64,000 nucleotides of DNA from Platycnemis pennipes. Taxonomy: Eukaryota > Arthropoda > Insecta > Odonata > Platycnemididae. Numbering within the stretch: position 1 is the stretch's first letter; each line of letters opens with the position of its first letter. A model generated the notes under the pieces. The model saw only the letters and a program-made list of their open reading frames with translations, ran no database searches and was not told the origin of the DNA. Positions 43,780 through 54,816 of the stretch are shown piece by piece. The DNA lies in the NCBI GenBank assembly GCA_933228895.1, contig OW121846.1, positions 111,183,054 through 111,247,053 on the forward strand. Reading direction: 5' to 3'. Made by a program: the position numbers and the translations under genes.

Positions 43780-44614
43780 TTAATTTGATAATAAAAGTAG
43801 TTACACGTCAATACGATGCTGGAACCACGGTTCAAAACCTGCACTTCAAGAGCTGTTGCCAATGCCATGAGCACCGACATCGCTGTGATGGCTGAGAGGT
43901 TTCGCGAGATGGATCACATGAACGTCCTGCAGATGATTTCACACGCCGAACGTGATGCAGTAACATCAGATGACCTCTGGAGCTTTCATGATTCTGAAGC
44001 ATTATCACAGAGAAGTGTAATCGAGATGTCGCCGTGGGGACACCATTTGAGTTACGACAATTCCTCAACCAATCCGTCGTTGACCGCCATTTGAATCCTT
44101 TTTCAGTGTGGGAGTCAATGAAAACTGAATACACTCTCTTACATCGGGTAGCCAGGAAGTACCTGCGAGGAGTAGCATAATCAGTTCCACCAGAGAGACT
44201 CTTTTCCGAGCTGAGACTAATTCAATCTGGCCTGAAAAGCAGTCTTACCAGTACCCACGTAACTTGCAATTTTTAGCTTCAGTTCCTGTAAACATTTGGC
44301 AACCGTCCAAAATACAAATTGAATTGAGAAATTTTTCCCAACTCTGTACCCTGACACACCTCCTGGAGGTTAATCATTATTTTACAATTTGTACTCATGA
44401 TAACATTAACCATACACAATGTTAAAGAAATTATTTTACCTTATTTATGGAGGTACCATAACCTCGGAAGCTATGTTTTGTATGCTGACACAATCGAATA
44501 TTTAAATCGATGTATCGATTAATAAAAGCATATTAATCGGGTGCGATCAATTGGCTGCTTGCATTTAATCGATATGCAAAATATCGATTGTTTTTTGCTA
44601 AATGCTAATCCCTA
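43780..44614 (+). pseudogene. hAT element 3' end: hATC domain and terminal repeat
   Basis: Shifting plus-strand frames read NLHFKSC, MAERFREMDHMNVLQMISHA, and then VARKYLRGVA, a stop, and SVPPERLFSELRLIQ. The last is the signature of the hATC dimerisation domain (usually VPSERLFS). About 170 bp of 3' sequence follows, rich in ATCGAT words. The element ends near 44614 with AATCCCTA, the inverse of TAGGGATT seen at 21151. The N-terminal half is missing, and it may or may not be the same family as the 5' piece at 20.3-21.2 kb. Confidence 0.8.
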
Positions 44615-45344
44615 TTTCACATAGTGTTTGGTCATATACGAATTGTAATTTAATTAAGTGACAGGAAAAAAACAGTCAAAATGATCCGAAAGAGGCAAAT
44701 AACATGCCGATATGAGTCCGTCAAGGCAAAAAGGAAACTCACCGACGAACAATAAAAATAACCACAACAACAACAACAAAGGAAAAGAAAGATAAATTTG
44801 TCCGCGGCTTCTTTTATTGCCACCCTACGGTATTGTTGTCACAGTCAATTAATTGTATTGCTGTCGTATTGCAATTCTGATGTATTGTAGCCATTGTTAT
44901 GTATGTGTTATGCGGTCATGGTCGTACTGAATTCACTGCTTTTCTATGATACGGACGCAGAAGCTGATAGCTATTGCCCGTAGCTGCTCGACATGGGATT
45001 AAATCTACTGTTTTGGTTGGCAAAATACTTTACTTCAATTTGTGAGAAACATGAACAAACCGATTAATCCTCGTAACATGTTGAAACTGATGGAGACTAA
45101 ATTCCTGAATTGAACTAAAATTGAACTTTTAAGCTATTGAGCTGTTAAATTGTAATGAGAGTTATTATCTCACCCTGATATGAACATTAGCTCACATGTG
45201 TCTCAGAGCGAATCAATGTTTCTACGTTGGCGACTATTTGAGGCTAATCTATGTAATCAAACCTTTGAAAAATAGGCATGCTTTCAAAATGGGCCGTGCT
45301 ACACTTTACCTTGCAACCCTGTGCTAATAAAATCCTATTTTTCA
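44615..45344. other. No gene recognised
   Basis: A short ACA/CAA microsatellite lies at about 44760-44780. Nothing else stands out. Confidence 0.5.
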
Positions 45345-46090
45345 ACATCTACATAATACCCTGCAAGCCACCATAAAGGTGTGTAGCAGTGAGTGAATTC
45401 TCACAAAACATGCGTTACATACGACGCTTAAACAGGATTAGTAACTTTATTCCAGTGTAAACTTAGCCATTTAAAAAAAGATTAAAATAGCGAATCAAGC
45501 AGGCATAAACATACTGTTAATTAGCTTAGCTAAAAGACCTTATATCCCCATGCAAGTACCTATGGTATCTATTCATACACTAGTATATATATGTATATAC
45601 TGTTGAACATATTTACAGATATAGACACCTATCCCTAATCGTACGAGGAAAGAAGGACATATTGAATCTGTCGGTTGAAACCAAATTATCTAATTTCATG
45701 ATCATGGTTCAGTGTTCAATAATAAGTAGGAGTTGGCTAAATGTTTTTAACGTCATCAGTGAAAAAATTATCTTGGAATTTAGTTTAGGGATATAGTCTG
45801 AATTTCAACCTACGGTCTGATAATAAATCCCATTTAAGTTCATCTAATAGACTGGTTACGCTAATCGAATTATCATACCGTCCATTTACAAATCTTGCTG
45901 ATCTTCACTGCACACGCTCCTGTGCATTATTTAAGCCTATTTCGTAAGGATGCCATATACTGGCAGCGTATTCCAAATGAGGTCTAACAAGTGACAAGTA
46001 GCTAATTTATAGTACATGATCATCACATTCCCCCAGTAGGTACTCTTTTGATGTATTCCAGTTCACGATTAGCTGGACACATTATTTCAC
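45345..46090 (-). pseudogene. CR1-like LINE 3' end with reverse transcriptase C-terminus
   Basis: From about 46090 the minus strand reads CPANRELEYIKRV, then (after a shift) YLSLVRPHLEYAASIWHPYE, IGLNNAQERVQ, a stop, and RSARFVNGRYDNSISVTSLL. This is the textbook C-terminal segment of CR1-type LINEs. About 350 bp of 3' untranslated sequence follows and ends in the terminal segment shared with five other copies (forward ACATCTACATAATACCCTGC at 45345). It is the best-kept copy of this family here. Confidence 0.85.
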
Positions 46091-48254
46091 GTAGTTCCCC
46101 AAGTGTTTTCCTTTTGAATTCTGTAAATTAATTTCTATGGGTTGTCTTTGCAGTGGATTTTGACGTTGTATCAATGATCACGTTACCCTCATCGGTGGGC
46201 ATATATCAACTATTTTTTTTTCATTTTTGCGTACTCGCTGTTGTATCAGGGTTTTTCTCACTTCGGAATTATATCACCACCGTATCATGATTCACTATCT
46301 GCCGTTATGTTGAGCATAGTGAATCCAAATCATTAGGATTAGGTAAGCGTTCGTTAATTATATGAGTAAAATTGGTAGCATTGTCTATCCTTCAATCATT
46401 GCCGCAAAGGTATTCGCATTGCCTTAGTAGGTAGATGTGTTGTGTTGGGAGTGTAATTCTGTGTGTTCAGAAAGTTCTTGTTAACTACTCAATAGTGTGT
46501 TCGAGACCATAAAAGGGACTATGAATTGTGATATCCACAGTTGCTTCAATTTAGTGACGTTTATACTCCAACGTGACGCCTGCGGTTATGACTCCTACTT
46601 TCCTTCTTGATAATTCCACCAGGAACATTTCCTTTGCTTCATCCGCTAACTGGATCCGTCAAGAAAGATATTTATTTTAACTGTCGTACAGGAAACCTAT
46701 TCACAAGTCACTTTAATATATTTTTAAATGCAATTCTACTGGCTGTTATTGTTTCCGGGGAACGGTACTAAATTCCATCCAAAGCATGTTCTCAGGAAGG
46801 ATTGGATTCGAGTCACGGATATGAAAACTTGCAGTCTTAACAGCCTGCAGATGGTGTACACAAAAACCCATAGGAGCAGCAGGGACCAGGAACAATATCG
46901 AGATCTGTAACGAGCACCAGCAACGAACATATATACAGTCCTGTCCTTGTAAATCAAATTGACCGTGTTGAATTCATCGATGCCATTGCTTATAATTATG
47001 GCACTCTGGGAACGAGTCTAACTCTTTTAATAGAGAGATTTCGTTTGAAAATGCGTAAATAATTGCTCCATAACCTTTTGACTCCTTCACTTTCTACTCA
47101 ATGGAAAGTTAGCAAGCCGTCTTCTGTAATTTGTGGTACGAAAGTTTTCATACAAGCATGTTCTAAAATAGGTTTCGGGTCAGCCAAACTGATCGTTTGC
47201 ACCGACCGAGATGGTCATGACAAGAAATATTTTTGAAAAAGCGTACGTGGTGGGTATTCATGTACCATCACCATTAGCTGACCATCGTGTGGTAGAGTGA
47301 ACGTTTCCGAGTTAGCACGTCCAGAGCATCAATTATATCTGAAAGCTTATTCCGAAAATAACTGCCAGATATTTATGAGCCCGGGAAATAAATTTCCTCT
47401 CAAGGAATTCCGAGGTCTGCCTCGTCATGAACATCCTCGTATATTTTACTGAACTTGCTCGCTTCAATCTTCGGTGCCAGCGAGAAACTAGGCTCCTCTG
47501 CCTCAATTGAGGAATGAGTCCGGATGACATTGTAAATACCCATCAAGTAGGAAGGAAAATGTACTTCAAGACTGCATGATTATATCTTATATTATAGCCT
47601 GCATTAAATTGGAAAAAAATGCATATAATATTTATGTATTAGAATAAAATTTTCTGCAATTTTCATTCGTAAGCTGATTAGTAATCGGGTATAACTTTAT
47701 TTATCACGTGTTTTCCCGATCGTTAGATGAAATTTCTGTCTCCTGGAAGGAGGGCTTCCATTAGTGCATGTTTTTTATTGGCGATTGGGTGTAAATATCT
47801 CTATGACTCTCTCTCTCTCACTGAAATACCTCTACCTAGAGGTATATCAGTGAAAGATTCTCTGCGCGAAAGGAGTTCCTTTGTGAATAGGAATTGGAGA
47901 AAGATAAAGAGCACGTGAAAGATCGAACACAGGCTGGGAAAGATGAAAATGAGACATATTTCAAGAATTTGGCTGAAGGAAGTAAGGACTGTTCCAAGGT
48001 AGCATTACTTATCAAACTAATGCATTCCTAAATCGTCCTTTGGTAAGTTTAATCAGTGTCTATATAAAAACCATTTCAAATTACAAACACGCTTGTACCA
48101 ACAAAATTCTGCTACTGTTAGTTGATTTAATTTCATTAGGAAAAGGGATACGAATCATGATATTTTCAATTTTTAACGCATTTTTACCTGGACATGGCCA
48201 GTTGTTGGTGAACATTTCATCGGAGAGGTTTTTCAATCCAGTTGACAGTATTCC
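46091..48254. other. No gene recognised; one 34 bp hairpin
   Basis: Bases 47819-47852 form a near-perfect inverted repeat (arms starting CACTGAAATACCTCTA, 15 of 16 paired, 2 base loop). Otherwise unique-looking A+T-rich sequence that could hold upstream elements of the gene at 49.9 kb. Confidence 0.45.
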
Positions 48255-48257
48255 AAG

Positions 48258-48335
48258 ATATATCTATCTACTAAATACCCTGCCAGACACCTCGAGAGTG
48301 TGGCAATGGAATGTGTATAAGAATCCGTCAAGGGG
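48258..48335 (-). repeat. CR1-like LINE 3' tail
   Basis: The forward sequence TATCTATCTACTAAATACCC, then GAGAGTGTGGCAATGGAATG, matches the terminal segment of the CR1-like copies, with no coding part left. Confidence 0.65.
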
Positions 48336-49868
48336 GTACCCAGTCATATTTGAGCAATGAGCATACGCCTGTTACTTTTGTATTGCACTAGTCCAAACCT
48401 ATATCATGATTTTGGAAAGGAGTAGTGGCTGCCCCAAACGCTTGAAAAAAAGTATTTTCAGCGAAATGCATTTGTATCTATCGCTCAAATATTGACTCAT
48501 TTTATATTCGATTTCGATTCCGCGCGGAAATCCAGCTGCTTATAAATCAGATATTAAGGTTCTCCAACTAGTTAGGTTATATCACGCTATCTGTTCCAAT
48601 TCAATGCTGAGCGTAATCCAAAAATGAACTCAACATTCTTGGATAAACATAATTCGAACGTGCGGTTGTGAGGCCGACACGTCACCAATCTTAACAGCCC
48701 TCAGCCGGCAACCCTCTATCTCTCACAAGTAATACATTGTTGACCAAGGGGTATTTGAAGACCATATTCTTTTATGGCATGAAAAATATTCTATGACCTT
48801 TGCGTTAAAAATATATTATTTCCTATTACTGACATCCTTTAGTGTGACATAATCCGGAATTTCATGCTCTAGAGTGATGCAAGCCGGCTGGCGTGAATTA
48901 ACAATTTTTGAAAGTGTTCCTCAATGACTATTAGTCTCACTCGAGATTGACGGTCCCACGACTGAAACTTCTACCTCCCCGCGGTGCTCTGGGAATGGAT
49001 CGTTCGACGGCTCCCCGAGCGAGCACGCCGTGTTTCCCGGATGGAACGAAACCGAGAGTGCTCTCGCCGCCGAGGGACGCTGGGCGCCGATCGAGCGGTC
49101 GAACGCGAGCCAGCCGACACCCGACGGCGGCATTGCCCGACACAAACACTACTGCACACACACTCTCTAACTCGCTCTCGCCAAACACCCCTTCCACGCG
49201 AAAATACGGAGCTGTTTACCGTTCATAAGCCATCTCACCGATCCCCGCTGACACCTAACGGGAATGAGCGCAATCTCGGCCAGGGAATCCTCCTTCCCCC
49301 AAAATAATCATTGTTGCCTTCGATCCGCGTCCCCATTGGTCCCCCGCCTCCCAAGCGCTGACAAATGATTGGACGGGGGTGTCATTCCTCCCCCCCCCCT
49401 CCGGCGCACCCGACCCGGAGGGGAAGGCGAGGCGGGCTTCGCGAGGCAGGCCGGGGGAGGGGAACGGAGTCTCCCACTGCCCACTGAAACAGGTATACGA
49501 GAAGTAGTCCAAAGGTATCGGTTGGCGGAGGCGCTAGCGGGACCGGTGCCTGTGGTGTAAGCAGGGCAGAGCGAGCCGCGGTTTGGAGCGCGCTCGTTGT
49601 GCTTGGCCAGCGTTTTCGCCGACAGACTCAGAGAAGTGCCTTGTTATTCTTTGGTTTTTAAATCGTGTGTGCGGACCCCGGACCCTCTAAGGACTCCCCG
49701 CGCGACAAAGCGCGATTCCCCAGCGGCTCGTCCTCCCCGACTGTTTGGGGCCGGGCCCTTTACCCTGGGGAGCACTTAATTTCTGCCACTTCCCACCTCG
49801 AGGTGGCACCATACTTGGTGGCGTTTGGAGGTGTCTTCTCGAGTGGTGCACGGGTGTGCAGCACGAGG

Positions 49869-49970
49869 ATGTCCGGCGCCAGTGGTGTTGTATACCCCTT
49901 GCTGAGGCTGGAGCCTCCGGACTGCGGAGGCGGCGGGAAGATGGCTTCGGAGGTGGCGTTTTTCCAAGAC
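49869..49970 (+). CDS. First coding exon of an unidentified host gene (partial)
   Basis: The ATG at 49869 has A at -3 and is the first ATG downstream of about 49520. It opens 34 codons, MSGASGVVYPLLRLEPPDCG through a glycine run to KMASEVAFFQD. The frame reaches GAC followed by GTGAGT at 49971, a consensus splice donor, leaving phase 0. A second in-frame ATG (MASEVAFF) could be an alternative start. No signal peptide or known domain is visible and I do not recognise the protein. The next exon is not identifiable before the window ends, so intron 1 would exceed 14 kb. It could instead be a non-coding leader with a chance frame. Confidence 0.55.
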
Positions 49971-49976
49971 GTGAGT
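49971..49976 (+). other. Splice donor GTGAGT
   Basis: GAC followed by GTGAGT matches the U1-complementary donor consensus and follows the 34-codon frame in phase 0. The frame itself would stay open past it to 50150, so the exon end is inferred from the donor, not from a stop. Confidence 0.55.
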
Positions 49977-50900
49977 AGTTCACACTACGTGCGTGATTGG
50001 TGTCTGAGGAGACGTGAGTCTGCGTGCCGACGAGGTAGTTTTTCGCTGTTGATGCTTGCGCACTTCCGTGGTCTTTGTCCGTCCCCGTGCCGGCGGGCGG
50101 CAGCAAGTGGTGCAGTGGTGCGATCGTGGTGCAAGCCTGGCGAGCCGTGAGTGCCGCCAGCCCCAGGGGCGCCCGTCAGCTGATGAAGTGGTTTTGGGTC
50201 CCCTCCCTTGTCGGCGGGCGGGCCTCTCACGTCGAATTCATCTCGGGAGGGCTCCCGGTGCCCTAAACTCGTGTGCTCGCGAGTGCCCGAGTCTGCACTC
50301 GTTAAATGTGTGGGTCACGAATGATCGTCTCAAATGAGCGGGAGAAGGTAAGACGAACCTTCGCTCGGCTCGTGGGGAAGAGGAATTCCGCTCCGGGGAG
50401 AGGGAAGAAGCTTTAGGAAGAAGCGTCTTATTCGCCCGGGAGATTTGAATGCTCGCTCCAATGCTCCTAATTACGCATTCGCGCGTTTCGGTTACGGGTT
50501 TGTTGGCGAAAGCACGACTCCCGGCTCGCGCCTCATCTCGACGTCGTGTCCCTCCGTGCCCACTGCGGCGTCCGTGATAATCATTGAGGTAGTAATTAAC
50601 GAGCGCAATTCGGACGGTGCGAGGTTTTTTCCATTAGCGTTGCTCGGTTCGCTTCCAGAGTCCGGTCCTGGGCCGGATCGGCCCCGTCCCTTCCCGACGC
50701 AATTGCCGTAAAATCGATTCATTTATCCCTCCTTGGCGGCTGGAAACATCCCGAAGCGTTAACGAGATGGGAGCTTCAAGTCGGTTCGCGTCGCGGCCCG
50801 CGATTTTATCTGCGGAGCTCGGCTCGTGTGAGCAGCGTGCGAACGCGAGAGGCAGAGCGGCCAGAAGATAACGCCGTTAGCGCGCGGATTGTGCCTCTTG

Positions 50901-53080
50901 GCATCCCCGGTGTGCACTCAACTGTTTACTACGACCACGTTCGAATTATTTTAGGAACCCACAGCGAAAGCTATGGGGATAATCGATTATTCCACTGTAC
51001 TCGGGTATCATGCTTTTTTCAGGAAATTCTTAGCGCCTGATGGCGGTGCGTGCACTCTTTGGCGAAAAAGTATTGCGCGTTACAGTCGTGTATACTTAGA
51101 ACCCAGGATCCCAGGATGTACATGAGACTGATTACATGACCTGGGAAAAGTATACGATGGTGAGAAATAACCTTTGCCACTTATCGTATACTTTATGATA
51201 GAAAGTGTATGCGAGTGATTGAAGCTCAACGTGATCCAACGTAGATAGTTCCATCTATTTAATGCGTAATCTCGTCCTTTACTTAGTGTAATTATTGGCC
51301 TTATTTGCGTAAATTGCTTGCAGGATCAATTCGCATTTACTTATATTGCGGCACTTAAGGATATCGTTAATGTAATTGGCCAGGAAATAATTAATCATTA
51401 CCTTACCGATAAGGAAATAATTGGCTATACAGACCAAGACGAGAAGGTTTAGCTTGGTAATGCTCAAATACAGGAATCAAGGTGTTGAAAATGCGTAACT
51501 GTTTGCAGTTGACGGTTAACCGATCGTCTGTGGAGGAATTTGGAAGCTATCCTCGCAGGATGTTATTCATTCTAGTTCATTGTGAGGGGAAAATGTCCAT
51601 TCAGCCTTGGGTGGTGTGGAAAGCCATCAGAAGTATTTTCGGAGATAACAGCTTACACATTTTATAGAGATTTTTACGCAAGCACCGCTACCGCTTATCA
51701 TTCCCTTAGGACTCATTTAGCATCTGCAATTACGCCTCTTCCTTCGGGTTGCAATTTCGACCGTAAGGGCTCCTCACCATAATACTAATTTCATTCCATA
51801 ATTAGTTTGACGTAAAGAGTTACGCTGTTATGAGCATAAGCTGTCAACATAACCATTATATGTGTTCTCTGGAGATTAACATAACCCTTAAAAGTATTGT
51901 CTTTGCTGTTAGATGCATGACAAATAAGGCCATCCTACCATTTTTATCTATTGTGCTAAAAGAAGTTTATCATATATTGACGGAATGACTGATCAACCGC
52001 TTGGATTACCATAATGTGATGGACCATCTTCCAGTGAACATAACCTTAAGCGTGCGCAGTATATTATGAACTTTGATTGAAATAATTTAAATTCTTTGGA
52101 TAATGAAAAATATATTTCGGTGCATGCTGTATAAAAGATCAGTGTACTTCCTAGGTGTTGTAAATATTTATTTAACTGTCGTGCCATTATTAGAAAAGAA
52201 ATTCCGGTCCATACAAGGCATTACTTAGTAATTTATTTTATTTATCATTGGAGAGATTCTTTTAATATCTAACAGTGACGTGGCAACATTCTGCTGTGAT
52301 TTTGATTGAAACTTAGGAGTCGGTGATTTAAAATATTTTCGGACTCCACTCTCTTTTTCTTTGAAGCCATAAAAAGCGTAGGTGGATAGTAGTCATTATT
52401 ACAAAACCCACCGTTTTCGAACCGGTATGGAATTCCGAGCGCTTTCCAAACCTGTGGATGGGAATGCCATCGGCTCTTGGGTTACGTACTCTTCTCCTTG
52501 AAATTTCAAAGTGGAATTTTAACGGAATAGAAGCAGCTTTTTAGCTCTTATGTGGTTTCATCTATTTTTTTACATTTTAAAATCTTAGCGGTCCCATGTT
52601 AAAGGTCATGCCTCAAGAGGAATGCCGAACACGTTAATGTGCCTCTTGAGTAGGTGCAGAACAGAGTATCTAAGTGTGATCATTAAGCCGTCTTCGTGAG
52701 GGGCACGGGTTTCTCTCAACGGTCGTAGTTGGTGTGATTGAGTGCTTGATTGGAGTGGTCGTCTCACGACTTTTCCGCTCCAGGGGCCGTGGCTTTCGTG
52801 GCTACAAGTCGGCACAGAACGGTGCCAAAAATGACTGTGATCGCAGTTTTGGGTGACTTGAGCGGTCGGGACTCGTGAAGTGAGTGAATATCCTTTTCCC
52901 CTCCTGTTGAGGCGGAAGATGGAATGAATGGAGCCACGATATGACCGAAGGGAGAGCTGCATCAGGCCGTAGGAAGTTTGAATGCTCTCACGGTGCTCCT
53001 GTGTTATTCTCCTAATATCATTCACTTCGGCTACCTTCCAATCACACTTCGAACTCGGTAAGAACACACCGCGCCCGATG
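50901..53080. other. No recognisable feature (putative first intron)
   Basis: Composition falls back to A+T-rich after about 51000. A 153-codon minus-strand frame at 52606-53067 matches no family I recognise and has no supporting context. Confidence 0.45.
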
Positions 53081-53160
53081 CATCTACATGTACGTAATAC
53101 CCTACAAGCTACTCTTTAAGAGTGTGGCAGGGGATGGACCATCACTATGCAGGCATTTTC
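53081..53160 (-). repeat. CR1-like LINE 3' tail
   Basis: The forward sequence CATCTACATGTACGTAATAC, then AGAGTGTGGCAGGGGATGG, matches the shared terminal segment. Up to 240 bp following it may be LINE 3' untranslated sequence, but no coding blocks were found. Confidence 0.7.
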
Positions 53161-54531
53161 AATGAGGGAACACTTACTACCATGCAGGAATGCACACATT
53201 CTCGTTCATACACTACATCAATGAAACCAAGAGTCACAATACTAACACCCCCAGGAATATATTACCCATGCAGTCACGAAACACGTCAAATGTTACCTGT
53301 AAATAACATTAAATTTTTGTACATGAACAAAACAGTTCAGTGTAGCCGTTTAGTTCGAATTCGCGCACAGACGTGGACTTGCCTATATTGATGAATTCAC
53401 ACGCATGTAATTTGGGGAACGGTATTTTGCTGCATTGCTTTTCATGGGATCCATTCCTTTCTGTTTCTCCCCGTTGGCGAAGGTGAGTGCCTCTTCGCTG
53501 TTCTTTGTACCACCGAGGTCACCCCAACTTATCCACCTGGTGCTGACTCGAGCACCAGAGGCCTCACGGCGCCCAGCCCCCTTGGCACCAATCACCGTGG
53601 GCGTCTAGTGGCGCCCGCGGGCCGGCCCTGGCCCGCGCCGACCCAGAAACTCATACGGCACTACCAGAAACAACTGAAATCACAGACTTAAAAAGGAATA
53701 GCTCTCTCATTACATTGTTTTTCTCTACGGATTCTTTCTTCCCTGCCTTTCGTGACTACTGACGTACCAATCTCTGCCCTGACAGCAACATCATGGGTAA
53801 TGTGGCTTCAGAAGGGTCATTTTCTTACTTTCAAACCCTTAGAGGTCTCTGCATCTTCTCCCTTCTTCCTCCTTACTTTGGATCGCTGCGCGAGTCTGTA
53901 GCACATCTTATGGAACTCCATAGACAGTCGAAATAGGGTGAAACAGGTAGGACGAACGTGGCTTCTAACAAAGGGAACCGAAATGCGGCTACCTTAGTAG
54001 CCACGGTTGTAAGTTTAGGGCGGAGAATATAATCCCTTCGATGGACAATGAGAAAAGACATGAGAAGCGTTCGAGTGGTCGTGCGGCTACTGCAGCTTTT
54101 GAGTCTAAGCACGTACCGCGGCCAGTGATTTTAAATAATTGGTAGTCCGTCGCCCACCTTCGGGATTACATTCCAGAAAGTTGCTACCACTGAGAAGGCC
54201 AAGGAGTATGCATTCAATGTTAAGTTACAAAAACAAATCAGCAGCGAAAAAGTGGCCATAATCTCTAAGGAACATGAAAAATCTAATTGAAGTCATCAGT
54301 GCACCGAAATGCAAACAATTATAAGTATAATTAGAACAATCATCGCCAGTGCCTTCCGGTCATCAGTCTTGGCTGAAAGCCATTTTGGGAAAAAACATGG
54401 AAATATCTGTAATACGTGTGTACATACAAATCCCCTACATTTACATGCATTTTATTCTTCGCGTGCAGTGAAAATTTCGGTTAGGGATCCCATAGTTAGT
54501 ATGTGCATCAAAGAGTGGGGTAGCAGGAATG
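53161..54531. other. No gene recognised; GC-rich patch 53500-53640
   Basis: The patch ends in GCGCCCGCGGGCCGGCCCTG and gives only short frames. It may be a repeat, but no second copy was seen in the window. Confidence 0.4.
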
Positions 54532-54539
54532 TGAGTATG

Positions 54540-54808
54540 CGGCGGCGTCGGAAGTTGGGGGCAGGGCCCCCCCCCCCAGAAATAGCCCCGGGCCCTTGAG
54601 ACATGAGTCTTCATTAATAAAAATTAAATTTCACTTGTTTCCAGCTTGCCTTTTGCCTTCGGACGCATATTCTACCACCTTCATATGCACTTTTAGCGGA
54701 ATTCTAGTCTCTATCCTCTCCTATCCGCAAAAAATGCGGGCCCTTTTCATGGGCGCCGGGCCCTCTTCAGGTAGGCCCCTCCCAGGGAAAATAGTTCCGA
54801 CGCCCCTG
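54540..54808. mobile_element. hAT-type MITE, 269 bp, 8 bp target duplication
   Basis: The termini CGGCGGCGTCGGAAGT and, inverted, CAGGGGCGTCGGAACT match at 13 of 16 bases. They are flanked by TGAGTATG (54532-54539) and TGAGTATA (54809-54816), an 8 bp duplication with one later change. CAGGGGCG-type ends and 8 bp duplications fit hAT. The interior contains GGGCCC-rich words and no coding capacity. Confidence 0.8.
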
Positions 54809-54816
54809 TGAGTATA

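Larger units (their letters stand above)
48900..50900 (+). promoter_or_regulatory. CpG-rich island, probable gene promoter
   Basis: About 2 kb are strikingly GC- and CpG-rich compared with the A+T-rich surroundings, including a run of C at 49390-49399. No mobile-element signature was seen inside. The first ATG after a stretch of more than 300 bases lacking any ATG opens a short frame that ends at a splice donor (49869-49970). No clear TATA box was seen; a dispersed start site somewhere in 49500-49660 is my inference. Reading frames on both strands are long here simply because stop codons are rare in GC-rich DNA. Confidence 0.65.

Noticed and set aside
47819..47852. microRNA precursor
   Set aside because: The loop is only 2 bases and the stem 16 bp, too short for a normal precursor.
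49687..50106. 139-codon minus-strand frame in the CpG island
   Set aside because: It mirrors the plus-strand frame in GC-rich sequence and shows no recognisable motif or splice context.
49665..50150. 161-codon plus-strand frame taken as a whole protein
   Set aside because: It has no ATG before 49869 and runs past a consensus splice donor in GC-rich DNA where stops are rare. Only 49869-49970 is supported.
52606..53067. 153-codon minus-strand frame
   Set aside because: No recognisable motif, no promoter or splice context, and composition like its surroundings.
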